58,610 nt of DNA from Frankiales bacterium (GCA_025465465.1 JAODND010000092.1:1-58610); one strand, 5' to 3'; counted from the first letter of the stretch, positions 25,319 through 33,807 are shown. A program made the numbers and translations. The notes: generated from the letters alone by a model not told the origin.

Positions 25319-26344
25319 CTAGCCGGTGCGCTCGTCTTCCTCGTCAGCCGCCTCGTCATTGCGCTCGTCCGGGGCTCCCCGACCCACGAGCGGGAGGCGC
25401 CGGACCAGGCGCACGAGCCGGCCGGGACCGACGGCGGCAACGCCCTCCTCGCCTTCGACGGTCTCGACCGCGATACCGGGCTCGCGCGCGGCCACGCTGG
25501 CGGCCACGTCGACGTCGTAGACCGCGTCGCTGACCGGCACGCTCACCGGGATGTCGACCCCGATGCCCTCGAGGAGGCTGGGCAGCAGGACGTCCGCCAC
25601 CCGGCGGTAGCCGCCGGGCGACGGGTGGAAGCGGTCCGCGCTCCAGAGGTCGGCGTGCAGGTGGAACTCCTCCTTGAGCAGCGACCCGAGGGAGACGGCG
25701 GTGCCACCGTTCTCGGCGACCGCGATGGCCTGGGCGGTCGCCATCCGGCGCGACCAGTAGGCGGCGACGGTCTTGAGCGGCTGCAGCAGCGGCTTGACTG
25801 TGCCCAGGTCGGGGCAGGTGCCGACGACGACGACGACCCCGGCGGCGCGCAGGGTCGCGACAGCCCGGCCGAGCAGGGTCGCGGCGTCGCCCGGCCAGAC
25901 GCTGTGGGTCACGTCGTTGGTGCCGACCATGATCACGGCGAGGTCGACCTCGGACTGCAGCGCCTTGGCCACCTGGGTGTCGAGGTCGGCGGAGCGGCCG
26001 CCCACCACCGCGTAGATGTCGAGCCGGACCCGCCGCTGCAGGTCGCGGGCCACGCCGCCGGCGAGCAGGGCACCCGGCGTCTGGGCCGGGCTGTCGCAGC
26101 CGAGGCCGGTCGCGGAGGAGTCGCCGAGCATGACGAGCCGCAGCGAGGGTCCCAGGTAGCGGCCGTAGACCCCTGTGGGGTCCGGCGGCTTGTCCTTGGG
26201 CTCGCCGATCGTGTGCCGGGCGAGCTTGGCCTCGGCCCGGATGACCCCGTAGGCGGCCGCGCCCAGCGCCAGCACCGACCCAGCGCTCAGCCCGGTACCG
26301 GTCGCGACCTGCGTCGCGCGCCGCCCGGGGCGAGGGAGCCTCAT
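25319..26344 (-). CDS. SGNH/GDSL-type lipase/esterase, membrane-anchored
   Basis: A 341-aa protein with an N-terminal hydrophobic anchor or signal (~12-30), then the SGNH blocks: GDSSATGLG (nucleophile Ser), Gly in VVGGRSADL, Asn in VGTNDVTH and Asp-x-x-His in SADRFHPSP. The C-terminus is acidic and disordered. It matches mycobacterial Rv1075c-type exported esterases by motif and position. ATG 26344 has no Shine-Dalgarno; TATCGT ends 8 nt upstream. The gene is divergent from CBS and upstream of the thiolase. Confidence 0.92.
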   Translation of the reverse strand: MRLPRPGRRATQVATGTGLSAGSVLALGAAAYGVIRAEAKLARHTIGEPKDKPPDPTGVYGRYLGPSLRLVMLGDSSATGLGCDSPAQTPGALLAGGVARDLQRRVRLDIYAVVGGRSADLDTQVAKALQSEVDLAVIMVGTNDVTHSVWPGDAATLLGRAVATLRAAGVVVVVGTCPDLGTVKPLLQPLKTVAAYWSRRMATAQAIAVAENGGTAVSLGSLLKEEFHLHADLWSADRFHPSPGGYRRVADVLLPSLLEGIGVDIPVSVPVSDAVYDVDVAASVAAREPGIAVETVEGEEGVAAVGPGRLVRLVRRLPLVGRGAPDERNDEAADEEDERTG

Positions 26345-26352
26345 GCCAGGTG

Positions 26353-26371
26353 ACGATAACTGCCCTACGTT
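26353..26371. promoter_or_regulatory. divergent leaderless-type -10 elements of SGNH esterase and CBS
   Basis: TATCGT (minus, 26358-26353) ends 8 nt before ATG 26344; TACGTT (plus, 26366-26371) ends 7 nt before GTG 26379. Both genes lack Shine-Dalgarno sequences, so the 34-bp gap probably serves as a double promoter. Confidence 0.45.
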
Positions 26372-26378
26372 GGGGCCC

Positions 26379-27749
26379 GTGGACATCAGCGCGTCGGTCC
26401 TGGACCTGGTGGGCAACACGCCCCTGGTCCGGCTCAACAAGGTCACCGAAGGGATCGCGGCCACCGTCCTCGCCAAGGTCGAGTACTTCAACCCTGGCGG
26501 TTCGGTGAAGGACCGGATCGCGCTGCGCATGATCGAGGACGCCGAGCAGGCCGGCCTGCTGCTGCCGGGCGGGACGATCGTCGAGCCGACGAGCGGCAAC
26601 ACCGGCGTCGGGCTGGCCATCGCGGCCCAGGCGCGCGGCTACTCGTGCGTCTTCGTGTGCCCGGACAAGGTGGCGAAGGACAAGATCGACGTGCTTCGGG
26701 CGTACGGCGCCCGGGTCGAGGTCTGCCCGACTGCCGTCGACCCCGAGGACCCGCGCTCCTACTACTCCGTGAGCGACCGGCTCGCAAAGGAGCTGCCCGG
26801 TGCCTGGAAGCCCGACCAGTACTCCAACCCGGCGAACCCGAGGTCGCACTACGAGACGACCGGCCCGGAGCTCTGGACGCAGACCGACGGCCGGATCACG
26901 CACTTCGTGGCGGGCATGGGCACCGGCGGCACGATCGGGGGCACCGGCACCTACCTCAAGGAGCAGAACCCCGCCGTCAAGGTGATCGGCGCGGACCCGG
27001 TGGGGTCGGTCTACTCAGGTGGCTCGGGCCGGCCGTACCTCGTCGAGGGCGTCGGTGAGGACTTCTGGCCCGTGACCTACGACCCGACGGTCCCCGACCA
27101 GGTGATCGCCGTGTCCGACCGTGACTCCTTCGCCATGACCCGACGGCTGGCGCGCGAGGAGGGCCTGCTCGTCGGCGGCTCCTGCGGGATGGCGGTGGTC
27201 GCCGCCCTCGAGGTCGCCCGCGCGGCCGGTCGCGACGACATCGTGGTGGTCCTGCTGCCGGACTCCGGCCGGGGCTACCTGTCGAAGATCTTCAACGACG
27301 ACTGGATGGCCGACTACGGCTTCCTGAACAGCGACGACGGCGAGAAGACCGTCGGCGACGTGCTCGCCCGCAAGAGCGCCGGCGCGGTCCCGGAGTTCGT
27401 GCACACCCACCCGAACGAGACCGTGCGCGAGGCCATCGACATCCTCCGGGAGTACGGCGTCTCGCAGATGCCGGTCGTGCGGGCGGAGCCGCCCGTGATG
27501 ACGGCGGAGATCGTCGGGGCCGTGCACGACCGTGACCTGCTCGATGCCCTGTTCAACGGTCGCGCCGAGCTGGCCGACCCGCTGTCGCAGCACATGGGCG
27601 CCCCGCTCCCGATGGTGGGCGCCGGCGAGCCGGTGCATGCGGCGATGGTCGCGCTGGAGAAGGCCGATGCGGCCGTGGTCGTCGCCGACGGTCGCCCGAC
27701 CGGCGTCGTCACCCGCCAGGACGTGCTCGCCTTCCTCTCGCACAAATGA
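26379..27749 (+). CDS. cbs: cystathionine beta-synthase
   Basis: A 456-aa PLP enzyme joining homocysteine and serine to cystathionine. PLP Lys ~44 lies in GGSVKDRIALRM; the substrate loop SGNTGVG and the phosphate loop GTGGTIGGTG follow. The C-terminal ~120 residues form two CBS domains (VPEFVHTHPNETVREAID and MVGAGEPVHAAMVALEKADA), which regulate some homologues. GTG 26379 (VDISASVLDLVGNTPLV) is favoured by the -10 7 nt upstream. With the cystathionine lyase/synthase gene at 28577 it supports transsulfuration to cysteine. Confidence 0.95.
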   Translation: MDISASVLDLVGNTPLVRLNKVTEGIAATVLAKVEYFNPGGSVKDRIALRMIEDAEQAGLLLPGGTIVEPTSGNTGVGLAIAAQARGYSCVFVCPDKVAKDKIDVLRAYGARVEVCPTAVDPEDPRSYYSVSDRLAKELPGAWKPDQYSNPANPRSHYETTGPELWTQTDGRITHFVAGMGTGGTIGGTGTYLKEQNPAVKVIGADPVGSVYSGGSGRPYLVEGVGEDFWPVTYDPTVPDQVIAVSDRDSFAMTRRLAREEGLLVGGSCGMAVVAALEVARAAGRDDIVVVLLPDSGRGYLSKIFNDDWMADYGFLNSDDGEKTVGDVLARKSAGAVPEFVHTHPNETVREAIDILREYGVSQMPVVRAEPPVMTAEIVGAVHDRDLLDALFNGRAELADPLSQHMGAPLPMVGAGEPVHAAMVALEKADAAVVVADGRPTGVVTRQDVLAFLSHK

Positions 27750-27776
27750 GGAGGCGGGCATCCGCGCTCCAGCTGC

Positions 27777-27814
27777 CATACGAGATGTCGTCTTCCGATC
27801 TCAGATCGCGTATG
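27777..27814. promoter_or_regulatory. low-GC inverted-repeat block upstream of the HTH gene
   Basis: Outer arms CATACG (27777-27782) and CGTATG (27809-27814) surround an inner near-perfect palindrome CGATCT-C-AGATCG (27796-27808). Local GC is near 50% in a ~70% GC region. It could be an autoregulatory operator of the HTH protein. Part of it also resembles Illumina adapter sequence (see findings). Confidence 0.4.
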
Positions 27815-27828
27815 CGCCCCGGCGGGCT

Positions 27829-27840
27829 GGGGACATCCCC
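27829..27840. promoter_or_regulatory. 12-bp palindrome before the HTH gene
   Basis: GGGGA-CA-TCCCC lies 35 bp upstream of ATG 27876, a typical distance for an operator. No binding protein is known. Confidence 0.3.
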
Positions 27841-27875
27841 GGCGCGGCAGCGGTGGCACGGTCGAGACTGCCGGC

Positions 27876-28580
27876 ATGCATGTCGGCGACCTGCTCCGCG
27901 AAGCCCGGGCCCGCGCGGGCTTCACCCAGCGGCTCTTGGCGAAGGCCGCGGGCACCAGTCAGCCGGCCGTGGCGGCCTGGGAGTCCGGGCGCGTGTCGCC
28001 GACGGTGCAGACCCTCGACCGCCTGCTGGCGGCGTGCGGCCTCCAGGTCCGGGTCGCGCTCGAGCAGCTGCTCGCCGAGGTGGACGCTCGGGTCGACGCG
28101 CTGCTCGCCGCTGACGCGGAGCTCGACAGCTCGCTGACGTCGGATCTGAGCCAGCTCGGGGGCTCGCTCCGGGCCGCGGGCGTCACGTGGGCCGTGGACG
28201 GCGGCTGCGCGTTACGGCTGCACGGGCTCGGTGCGACGGTCACCGTGCCTGAAGTCGTCTTCCGGTTCGACGACGAGGGCAGGGCGTGGTTGTCGCGCAA
28301 CGGGGTCCGTGGGTTCACCGCGCGCGGGCCGCTGCAACAGAGCTGGTTCGCGCTCGACCTCGCAGGTGCCGCCGAGGCGCTCCAGAGCGAGACGTTCGGG
28401 CTGATGCTCGGGCGGCTCAGGCTGCGCCCGGTCGACGCCCTCCCACCGACCGTCGACCTCGCCGTCGGCTGGTCCGACGAACCGGTGCCCGTGCTGACGG
28501 TGGACGCCGTGGAGCAGGGGAATCCGCAGCACGCGGAGGTGCTGGCACGCCTGCGGCAGCGACGTAGCCTGACGCCATGA
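27876..28580 (+). CDS. XRE-type HTH protein with degenerate nucleotidyltransferase-like C-terminus
   Basis: A 234-aa protein. Residues 1-60 form a Cro/XRE helix-turn-helix (LREARARAGFTQRLLAKAAG, SQPAVAAWESGRVSPTVQTL). After a helical linker (~65-105) a segment VDGGCALRLHGLGATVTVPE (~108-127) resembles the GG-x-A-x-x-x-HG opening of AbiEii/MNT-like nucleotidyltransferases, but the following D-x-D metal ligands are absent, so it is probably inactive. The gene contains one in-frame TTA codon (28212-28214). Its stop overlaps the cystathionine gamma-synthase start (ATGA). It may regulate the transsulfuration genes or be an antitoxin-like remnant; both are inference. Confidence 0.8.
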   Translation: MHVGDLLREARARAGFTQRLLAKAAGTSQPAVAAWESGRVSPTVQTLDRLLAACGLQVRVALEQLLAEVDARVDALLAADAELDSSLTSDLSQLGGSLRAAGVTWAVDGGCALRLHGLGATVTVPEVVFRFDDEGRAWLSRNGVRGFTARGPLQQSWFALDLAGAAEALQSETFGLMLGRLRLRPVDALPPTVDLAVGWSDEPVPVLTVDAVEQGNPQHAEVLARLRQRRSLTP

Positions 28581-29710
28581 CCGGTTTCGAGACGCTGGCG
28601 ATCCATGCGGGCCAGGAGCCCGACCCGACGACCGGTGCCGTGGTGGTCCCGATCTACCAGACGTCGACGTATGTGCAGGAGGAGGTCGGGCAGCACAAGG
28701 GCTACGAGTACAGCCGCAGCGGCAACCCGACCCGGACCGCGCTCGAGACCTGCCTGGCCGCCCTCGAGCAGGGCGCGCGTGGGCTGGCGTTCGCGAGCGG
28801 GCTGGCCGCGGAGGACACGGTGCTGCGCACGGTGCTCAACCCCGGTGACCACGTGGTCATCCCGGACGACGCGTACGGCGGCACGTACCGGCTGTTCGCC
28901 AAGGTGCTCGAGCGGTGGGGGGTGACCTACACCCCTGCGCCGCTCGGCGATGTCGACGCCGCCCGCGCAGCCATGACCAGCACGACGAAGCTGATCTGGT
29001 GCGAGACGCCGACCAACCCGCTCCTCGGCATCGCCGACATCGCCGGGCTGGCCGCCGTCGCCCACGAGGCCGGGGCGCTGCTGGTCGTCGACAACACCTT
29101 TGCCAGCCCCTACCTGCAGCAGCCGCTCACCCTCGGCGCCGACATCGTGGTGCACAGCACGACGAAGTACCTGGGCGGCCACTCCGATGTGATCGGTGGC
29201 GGGGTCGTCGTGCGGGACGCGGCCCTCGGCGACGAGCTCGCCTACCACCAGAACGCGATGGGCTCGGTGCCCGGTCCGTTCGACAGCTGGCTGACCCTGC
29301 GCGGCATCAAGACCCTGGGCATCCGGATGGACCGGCACTGCGAGAACGCCGAGCGCGTCGTGGAGCTGCTGACCCGCAGCCGAGCGGTGCGGGAGGTCCT
29401 GTACCCGGGACTGCCCGACCACCCCGGGCACGACCTTGCCAGCAAGCAGATGAAGTCCTATGGCGGCATGGTCTCGTTCCGCCTCGTGGACGGTGAGGCA
29501 AAGGCACTCGACGTGTGCCGCCGGACGAAGGTCTTCATCCTGGGCGAGTCGCTCGGGGGTGTGGAGTCGCTCATCGAGCACCCTGGCCGGATGACGCACG
29601 CCAGCGTCGCCGGGTCGCAGCTCGAGGTGCCGGACGACCTCGTGCGCCTCAGCGTCGGGATCGAGAGCGCCGACGACCTGCTCGCTGACCTCGAGCGCGC
29701 CCTCGCTTGA
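28577..29710 (+). CDS. metB: cystathionine gamma-synthase/lyase
   Basis: A 377-aa PLP enzyme of the Cys/Met metabolism family. Visible are YEYSRSGNPTRTALE near residue 40, SGLAAEDTVLRTV, the PLP Lys ~196 in HSTTKYLGGHSDVIGG and the C-terminal SLGGVESLIEHPGRMTHAS. Sequence alone does not separate gamma-synthase (methionine direction) from gamma-lyase (cysteine direction). Pairing with CBS favours a role in cysteine formation from homocysteine. It is translationally coupled to the HTH gene. Confidence 0.92.
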   Translation: MTGFETLAIHAGQEPDPTTGAVVVPIYQTSTYVQEEVGQHKGYEYSRSGNPTRTALETCLAALEQGARGLAFASGLAAEDTVLRTVLNPGDHVVIPDDAYGGTYRLFAKVLERWGVTYTPAPLGDVDAARAAMTSTTKLIWCETPTNPLLGIADIAGLAAVAHEAGALLVVDNTFASPYLQQPLTLGADIVVHSTTKYLGGHSDVIGGGVVVRDAALGDELAYHQNAMGSVPGPFDSWLTLRGIKTLGIRMDRHCENAERVVELLTRSRAVREVLYPGLPDHPGHDLASKQMKSYGGMVSFRLVDGEAKALDVCRRTKVFILGESLGGVESLIEHPGRMTHASVAGSQLEVPDDLVRLSVGIESADDLLADLERALA

Positions 29711-29741
29711 CCTGCGCCCGGAACCTGCCGAAGGTCGACAG

Positions 29742-30719
29742 GTGAGCAAGCGCGCCCCTCGCTGGCTGGTCGAGGCAGTCGCCTGGGCCGCTGCCCTCGT
29801 GCTGCTGACCAGCGTGGGCATCGTGGTGTCGGGCGTCATCTCCACCAAGACGGTGTATGGGGAGACGCCCGTCGTGGAGATCCCGTTGACCCACCTGACG
29901 CAGCAGCAGCCCGCGCCTCCCCAGCGGCGGGTCGTGAAGGTGGCGACGAAGGCCAACACCGGCGTGCCGGTCGAGGCCTCGCTCGGACCGCCGCCCGGCC
30001 CGTTCAACGACCCACGTCCGACGCGGTTCGCCGCCGCGCCGGACCGCTACGCGCTGCTGGTGGGCGTGACCCACTACGTCAAGCCCACCCACGACACCTA
30101 CGCCGGGGCCCAGGACGTGCAGTTCATCCGGTCCCTGCTGCTCGCCTCGGGCTGGCCCTCGGAGAACATCCGCATGCTCGCCGACGGGCAGGCGTCAGGC
30201 GCCGCCGTGCGCGCCGGGCTGCAGTGGCTCGCGAGCAAGAGCACCCCGGGGACCTTCACGCTCTTCCACTTCTCCGGGCACGTCCGCCAGGAAGGCGGCC
30301 ACGAGAAGCTCTGGGCCCAGGACAACAGCTACGTGCCGGACACCTTCGTGGCGGACACGCTCAACCAGGGCAGCGGCAAGCTCTGGGTCGACATCGCCGG
30401 CTGCGAGGCGGCCGGCTTCATGGAAGACCTCCCGAGCGCCCGCACGCTCGTGTCCACCAGCTCGAAGTCCACCCAGAAGTCCTATGAGTTCCCGCAGTGG
30501 GACGAGTCCGTGTGGTCCGGGCTGGTGTGGGACCTCGGGCTCGCGCAGGGCCAGGCCGACGCCAACCGCAACGGCATCACGACCGTTGGGGAGTCGCTGC
30601 GCTGGGGGACCTACTACGCGCAGGCCATCACGCTGCACCAGCAGCCGCACGGCCGGCAGACCCCCCAGGTCGCCGGCGACCCCGTACGCGGCTGGACCCT
30701 CGACAACCCGCCCGCGTGA
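29742..30719 (+). CDS. caspase-like (C14 family) protein, membrane-anchored
   Basis: A 325-aa protein with an N-terminal transmembrane or signal segment (~12-33), a Pro-rich linker (~55-95) and a caspase/metacaspase p20-like domain. The domain starts RYALLVGVTHYVKPTHDTYA, has catalytic His180 in FHFSGHVRQEGG and the presumed nucleophile Cys221 in VDIAGCEAAGF. The signal implies that it acts outside the cytoplasm, probably as an Arg/Lys-specific peptidase, which is family knowledge. GTG 29742 is preceded by GAAGGTCGACAG. It stands alone between metB and a convergent GNAT gene. Confidence 0.85.
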   Translation: MSKRAPRWLVEAVAWAAALVLLTSVGIVVSGVISTKTVYGETPVVEIPLTHLTQQQPAPPQRRVVKVATKANTGVPVEASLGPPPGPFNDPRPTRFAAAPDRYALLVGVTHYVKPTHDTYAGAQDVQFIRSLLLASGWPSENIRMLADGQASGAAVRAGLQWLASKSTPGTFTLFHFSGHVRQEGGHEKLWAQDNSYVPDTFVADTLNQGSGKLWVDIAGCEAAGFMEDLPSARTLVSTSSKSTQKSYEFPQWDESVWSGLVWDLGLAQGQADANRNGITTVGESLRWGTYYAQAITLHQQPHGRQTPQVAGDPVRGWTLDNPPA

Positions 30720-30720
30720 G

Positions 30721-31155
30721 CTACAGCGTCCGCCACATGACCACGTGCGGGCCGAGCTCCGGGTCCTCCCACGGCTCGCCGCGCGCGACGAGGCCGGCCC
30801 GCTCGTAGAACGCCTGGGCCGGCGTCCGGGCGTTGCACCACAGCACGCCGCCGCCGTGGCCGCGGGCATGGGCCAGCAGCGCGTCGAGCACCAGGGCACC
30901 CACGCCACGTCCGCGGTGCTCCGGGTGCGTGGCCATGCCCCGGAGGCGCCAGGCGGGGTCCGACGGGGCCCAGGGCGCGGGATCCACGCGCACGTTGCCG
31001 GTCCCGAGCAGCAGCTCACCGTCGTACACGCCCACGTGGAACGCCGGGTCGGCGTCGCCGGGCAGCGCGACCGGCCGGCCGGCGCGGAGCACCCGGCGGC
31101 GGAGCTCGGCGGTCTCGGCCGCCGCCACCTCCCGCACCTGCACACCCACTTGCAC
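30721..31155 (-). CDS. GNAT-family N-acetyltransferase
   Basis: A 144-aa GNAT fold with the acetyl-CoA pyrophosphate loop MATHPEHRGRGVGALVLDAL (~73-92) and the late NARTPAQAFYERAGL helix. It would acetylate a small molecule or a protein terminus; the substrate is unknown. GTG 31155 is chosen because TACCGT ends 7 nt upstream; GTG codons a few triplets in are alternatives. Confidence 0.9.
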   Translation of the reverse strand: MQVGVQVREVAAAETAELRRRVLRAGRPVALPGDADPAFHVGVYDGELLLGTGNVRVDPAPWAPSDPAWRLRGMATHPEHRGRGVGALVLDALLAHARGHGGGVLWCNARTPAQAFYERAGLVARGEPWEDPELGPHVVMWRTL

Positions 31156-31162
31156 ACCCGGG

Positions 31163-31168
31163 ACGGTA
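31163..31168 (-). promoter_or_regulatory. leaderless-type -10 of the GNAT gene
   Basis: TACCGT on the minus strand ends 7 nt before GTG 31155. No Shine-Dalgarno is present. Confidence 0.4.
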
Positions 31169-31283
31169 TGTGGTCACCCTCTCCCCACCGTTTCGGACGA
31201 GTTCCGGATGGCGGCAGGAATCCGGTGACGTGCGGCGAAACAAGATCAACCGGCTGTGACGCCGGCCACGTGAGGAGACGACG

Positions 31284-32303
31284 GTGAGGGCAGGACGGGT
31301 CGCGGGACGAAGCGGTGTCGCTGTCGTGATCGCGCTGTTGCCGGTGGTCGGGCTGGCCGGCCCGGCCCACGCGGACACCAGCGCTCCCGCGGTGACGAAG
31401 ACGGCGTGGTACTGGGCGGAGAAGACCACGGTGACCCCGGTCGCCGCCCTGCCGACGCTGCCCGACCAGGCCAACGCGGCCTCCGGCGTCCCGGACGGCG
31501 ACCTCGGCGTCGGCTATGTCGCGGACACGCTCGCGGCCCGCGACAAGCTGGCCGCACTCGACATCGACCTGACCGCGATCCCCGTCGGCGCCCTGTTCAG
31601 CAGCTTCCAGCTGACCGTGCCCGTCGACACCGCTGCCAACAACGTGCAGAGCGGCACGGCGGACATCTCGGCGTGCGAGAACATCGACGTGTTCTCCGAC
31701 AGCGGCGCCCCGCAGGCGATCACCAAGGCCCCGCCCTACGCCGCGCCCACCTGCGTGAAGGGCGTGCTCAACGCCGCGAAGGCCTATGTCTTCGACCTCA
31801 CCGCGATGGCCAACGAGTGGAGCCAGGGCACGCCCGCGCAGGGCATCTCGATCGTCCCGACGCTGCTTCCCACAGCCGACATGCGCCCGTTCAGCATCTC
31901 CCTCAAGGGCAAGAACGCGATCACGACGAAGGCCACCTGGTCGCCGCCGGTGACCCAGGACCCGGGCACGACCGCGCCGCCGCCGGTCGCCCCGACCGTC
32001 CCGAGCGCCGTGGCACCGCCGCCCATCATGGGTGGCGGCACCCTCCCCGCGGTCCCCGACGTCCAGGTGCCGGCACCCCAGGCCGTACCGCAGCCGCAGT
32101 CCGCTCCGGTGCCGCAGGCGGTCGCGATCCGACCCGCCTCCTTCGCCCCGAGGTCGCTGGTCCCGTCGACGCAGTGGTGGTTCGCCGTTCTCGCTGTCGC
32201 CGGCGTCCTCGGACTCGCCTGGCTGACGCAGAGCGACCCGCTCGTGCCCGCCCCGGCCGACCCACGACGGGCCCGCTTCGCCCGCGCCGTCCGTTCTGCC
32301 TGA
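31284..32303 (+). CDS. uncharacterised secreted protein with C-terminal membrane anchor
   Basis: A 339-aa protein with a Sec signal peptide (cleavage near AHA-DTS, ~31), a beta-rich ectodomain (~35-210, with a cysteine in SACENIDVF and another in APTCVKGV that could pair), a long Pro/Val/Ala linker (~215-290) and one transmembrane helix (~295-315) followed by a short basic tail. The ectodomain recalls DNRLRE-like cell-surface modules, weakly. GTG 31284 follows GAGGAG. It directly precedes the branched-chain amino-acid transporter and could be a surface accessory to it. Confidence 0.8.
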   Translation: MRAGRVAGRSGVAVVIALLPVVGLAGPAHADTSAPAVTKTAWYWAEKTTVTPVAALPTLPDQANAASGVPDGDLGVGYVADTLAARDKLAALDIDLTAIPVGALFSSFQLTVPVDTAANNVQSGTADISACENIDVFSDSGAPQAITKAPPYAAPTCVKGVLNAAKAYVFDLTAMANEWSQGTPAQGISIVPTLLPTADMRPFSISLKGKNAITTKATWSPPVTQDPGTTAPPPVAPTVPSAVAPPPIMGGGTLPAVPDVQVPAPQAVPQPQSAPVPQAVAIRPASFAPRSLVPSTQWWFAVLAVAGVLGLAWLTQSDPLVPAPADPRRARFARAVRSA

Positions 32304-32346
32304 GCTCGCTTTCCCTCCTCCGCCCCCCACCCCCTGGAGCCATCCG

Positions 32347-33807
32347 ATGCGCCGCCGCCCCTCGACCGCCGTGGTCGCCTTCCTCAGCGTTGCCGCATTG
32401 TCGGCTGCCTGCGGGCTCAAGCAGGAGCAGTACGACGCGCTCAAGCAGCAGCAGCAGAGCGGGGTGCCCGTCGACAACGGCCAGGGCGGGAGCGGCGGCA
32501 CGACCGGCGGGCTCACCACCGGCGGCGCGACCAGCGGGGTCACGGGCATCGGCGGCAGTTCGGGCAGCACGACCGGGCTCACCACCAGCACGAGTGGGAG
32601 CTCCGGCACCAGCGGCACCTCAGGCACGTCAGGCACGTCGGGCAGCTCGGGGAGCACCACCGGCCCGACGAGCATCAAGTGCAACACGCTGGGGCAGAAC
32701 GTGGTCGGCGTGACCCCGACGCAGATCCGGGTCGGCGTGCACGCCCCGCAGACCGGGACCGGTGCGCCGTTCCCGCCGTCGTTCGAGGCCGCGGTCCCGC
32801 TCTACTGGAAGAACCCGGCCCACAAGGTCTGCGGTCGGCAGGTCGTCATCGACTTCCAGGACGACAAGTACACACCGCAGACCGCCCGCGACGTGTGCGG
32901 CCCGATGAGCCGTCGTGACTTCATCGTCATCGGTGCCGCCGGCACCGACCAGATCCAGTCCTGCGCCACCATGCCGGACATCCAGGGCAAGGGCGTGCCC
33001 TACCTGTCGGCGGGTGTCACGACCAACGGCCTCGACAAGCTCAAGAACTACTTCGCGCTGACGCTGACCTACGCGCAGCAGGCCTCGCTGGTGCTGCAGA
33101 ACGCGCGCAAGTCCGGCCTGGGGCTGAAGAAGTGGGCCGTCATCACGTCCAACACCAACAACTTCAAGGACGCCCGTGACGCGATGGAAGGCGTCCTGAA
33201 GTCGGCCGGGATCAAGTACGACGACATCCAGGTCGACGCCACCAACGACAACGGCATCCAGGGCCGCGCTGCCAACACCGGCACCAAGATCGCGACTGGT
33301 GGCTACGACACCGTCTTCCTCGACACCAGCCCCGGCTACTTCCTCTACATGAGCGGGACCGCGAGCAAGCAGGGCTTCCGCGGCACCTACACCGGACCCG
33401 GCGTGACGATGACCGAGGTCACGGTGGCCCAGCTCGTCTGCGCGGGAACGGCCGGCGTGGTGAAGGCCAACTTCCTCGCGCCGTTCCCCGGCATCGACCA
33501 CGCGACCGCAGAGTTCAAGAAGGCCGCGAACAACAGCTACGACGACATCTACTGGTCGATCTGGGGTCTGAACCAGTCGCTCTACTACGCGCTCAATGCG
33601 GCCACCAGCCTGACGCGGCCAGGGTTCATCGATGGGCTGTCCAAGGCCACGCTGACCAACGGCGTCTACCCGAAGAGCGTCTTCTCCGGTGGCAACCACT
33701 TCGGTGGCACCGGCGCGTGGGCACAGCGGATGAACTGCAACGAGACCGAGCCCAACGCCAGTCAGCCCGGCGCCTGGGACACCTCCGGCGGGCCGTACTA
33801 CAAGTGA
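32347..33807 (+). CDS. branched-chain amino-acid ABC transporter substrate-binding lipoprotein (LivK-like)
   Basis: A 486-aa binding protein. Lipobox LSAAC puts the lipidated Cys at ~22; a Gly/Ser/Thr-rich spacer (~40-105, containing GTSGTSGTSGTS) would lift the domain off the membrane; the periplasmic-binding type I fold follows (IRVGVHAPQTGTGAPFPPSF, IDFQDDKYTPQTARDVC, PYLSAGVTTNG). It should deliver a branched-chain amino acid or related amide/urea substrate to the permeases below. ATG 32347 has GGAG 9 nt upstream; its stop overlaps the next start (GTGA). Confidence 0.92.
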   Translation: MRRRPSTAVVAFLSVAALSAACGLKQEQYDALKQQQQSGVPVDNGQGGSGGTTGGLTTGGATSGVTGIGGSSGSTTGLTTSTSGSSGTSGTSGTSGTSGSSGSTTGPTSIKCNTLGQNVVGVTPTQIRVGVHAPQTGTGAPFPPSFEAAVPLYWKNPAHKVCGRQVVIDFQDDKYTPQTARDVCGPMSRRDFIVIGAAGTDQIQSCATMPDIQGKGVPYLSAGVTTNGLDKLKNYFALTLTYAQQASLVLQNARKSGLGLKKWAVITSNTNNFKDARDAMEGVLKSAGIKYDDIQVDATNDNGIQGRAANTGTKIATGGYDTVFLDTSPGYFLYMSGTASKQGFRGTYTGPGVTMTEVTVAQLVCAGTAGVVKANFLAPFPGIDHATAEFKKAANNSYDDIYWSIWGLNQSLYYALNAATSLTRPGFIDGLSKATLTNGVYPKSVFSGGNHFGGTGAWAQRMNCNETEPNASQPGAWDTSGGPYYK

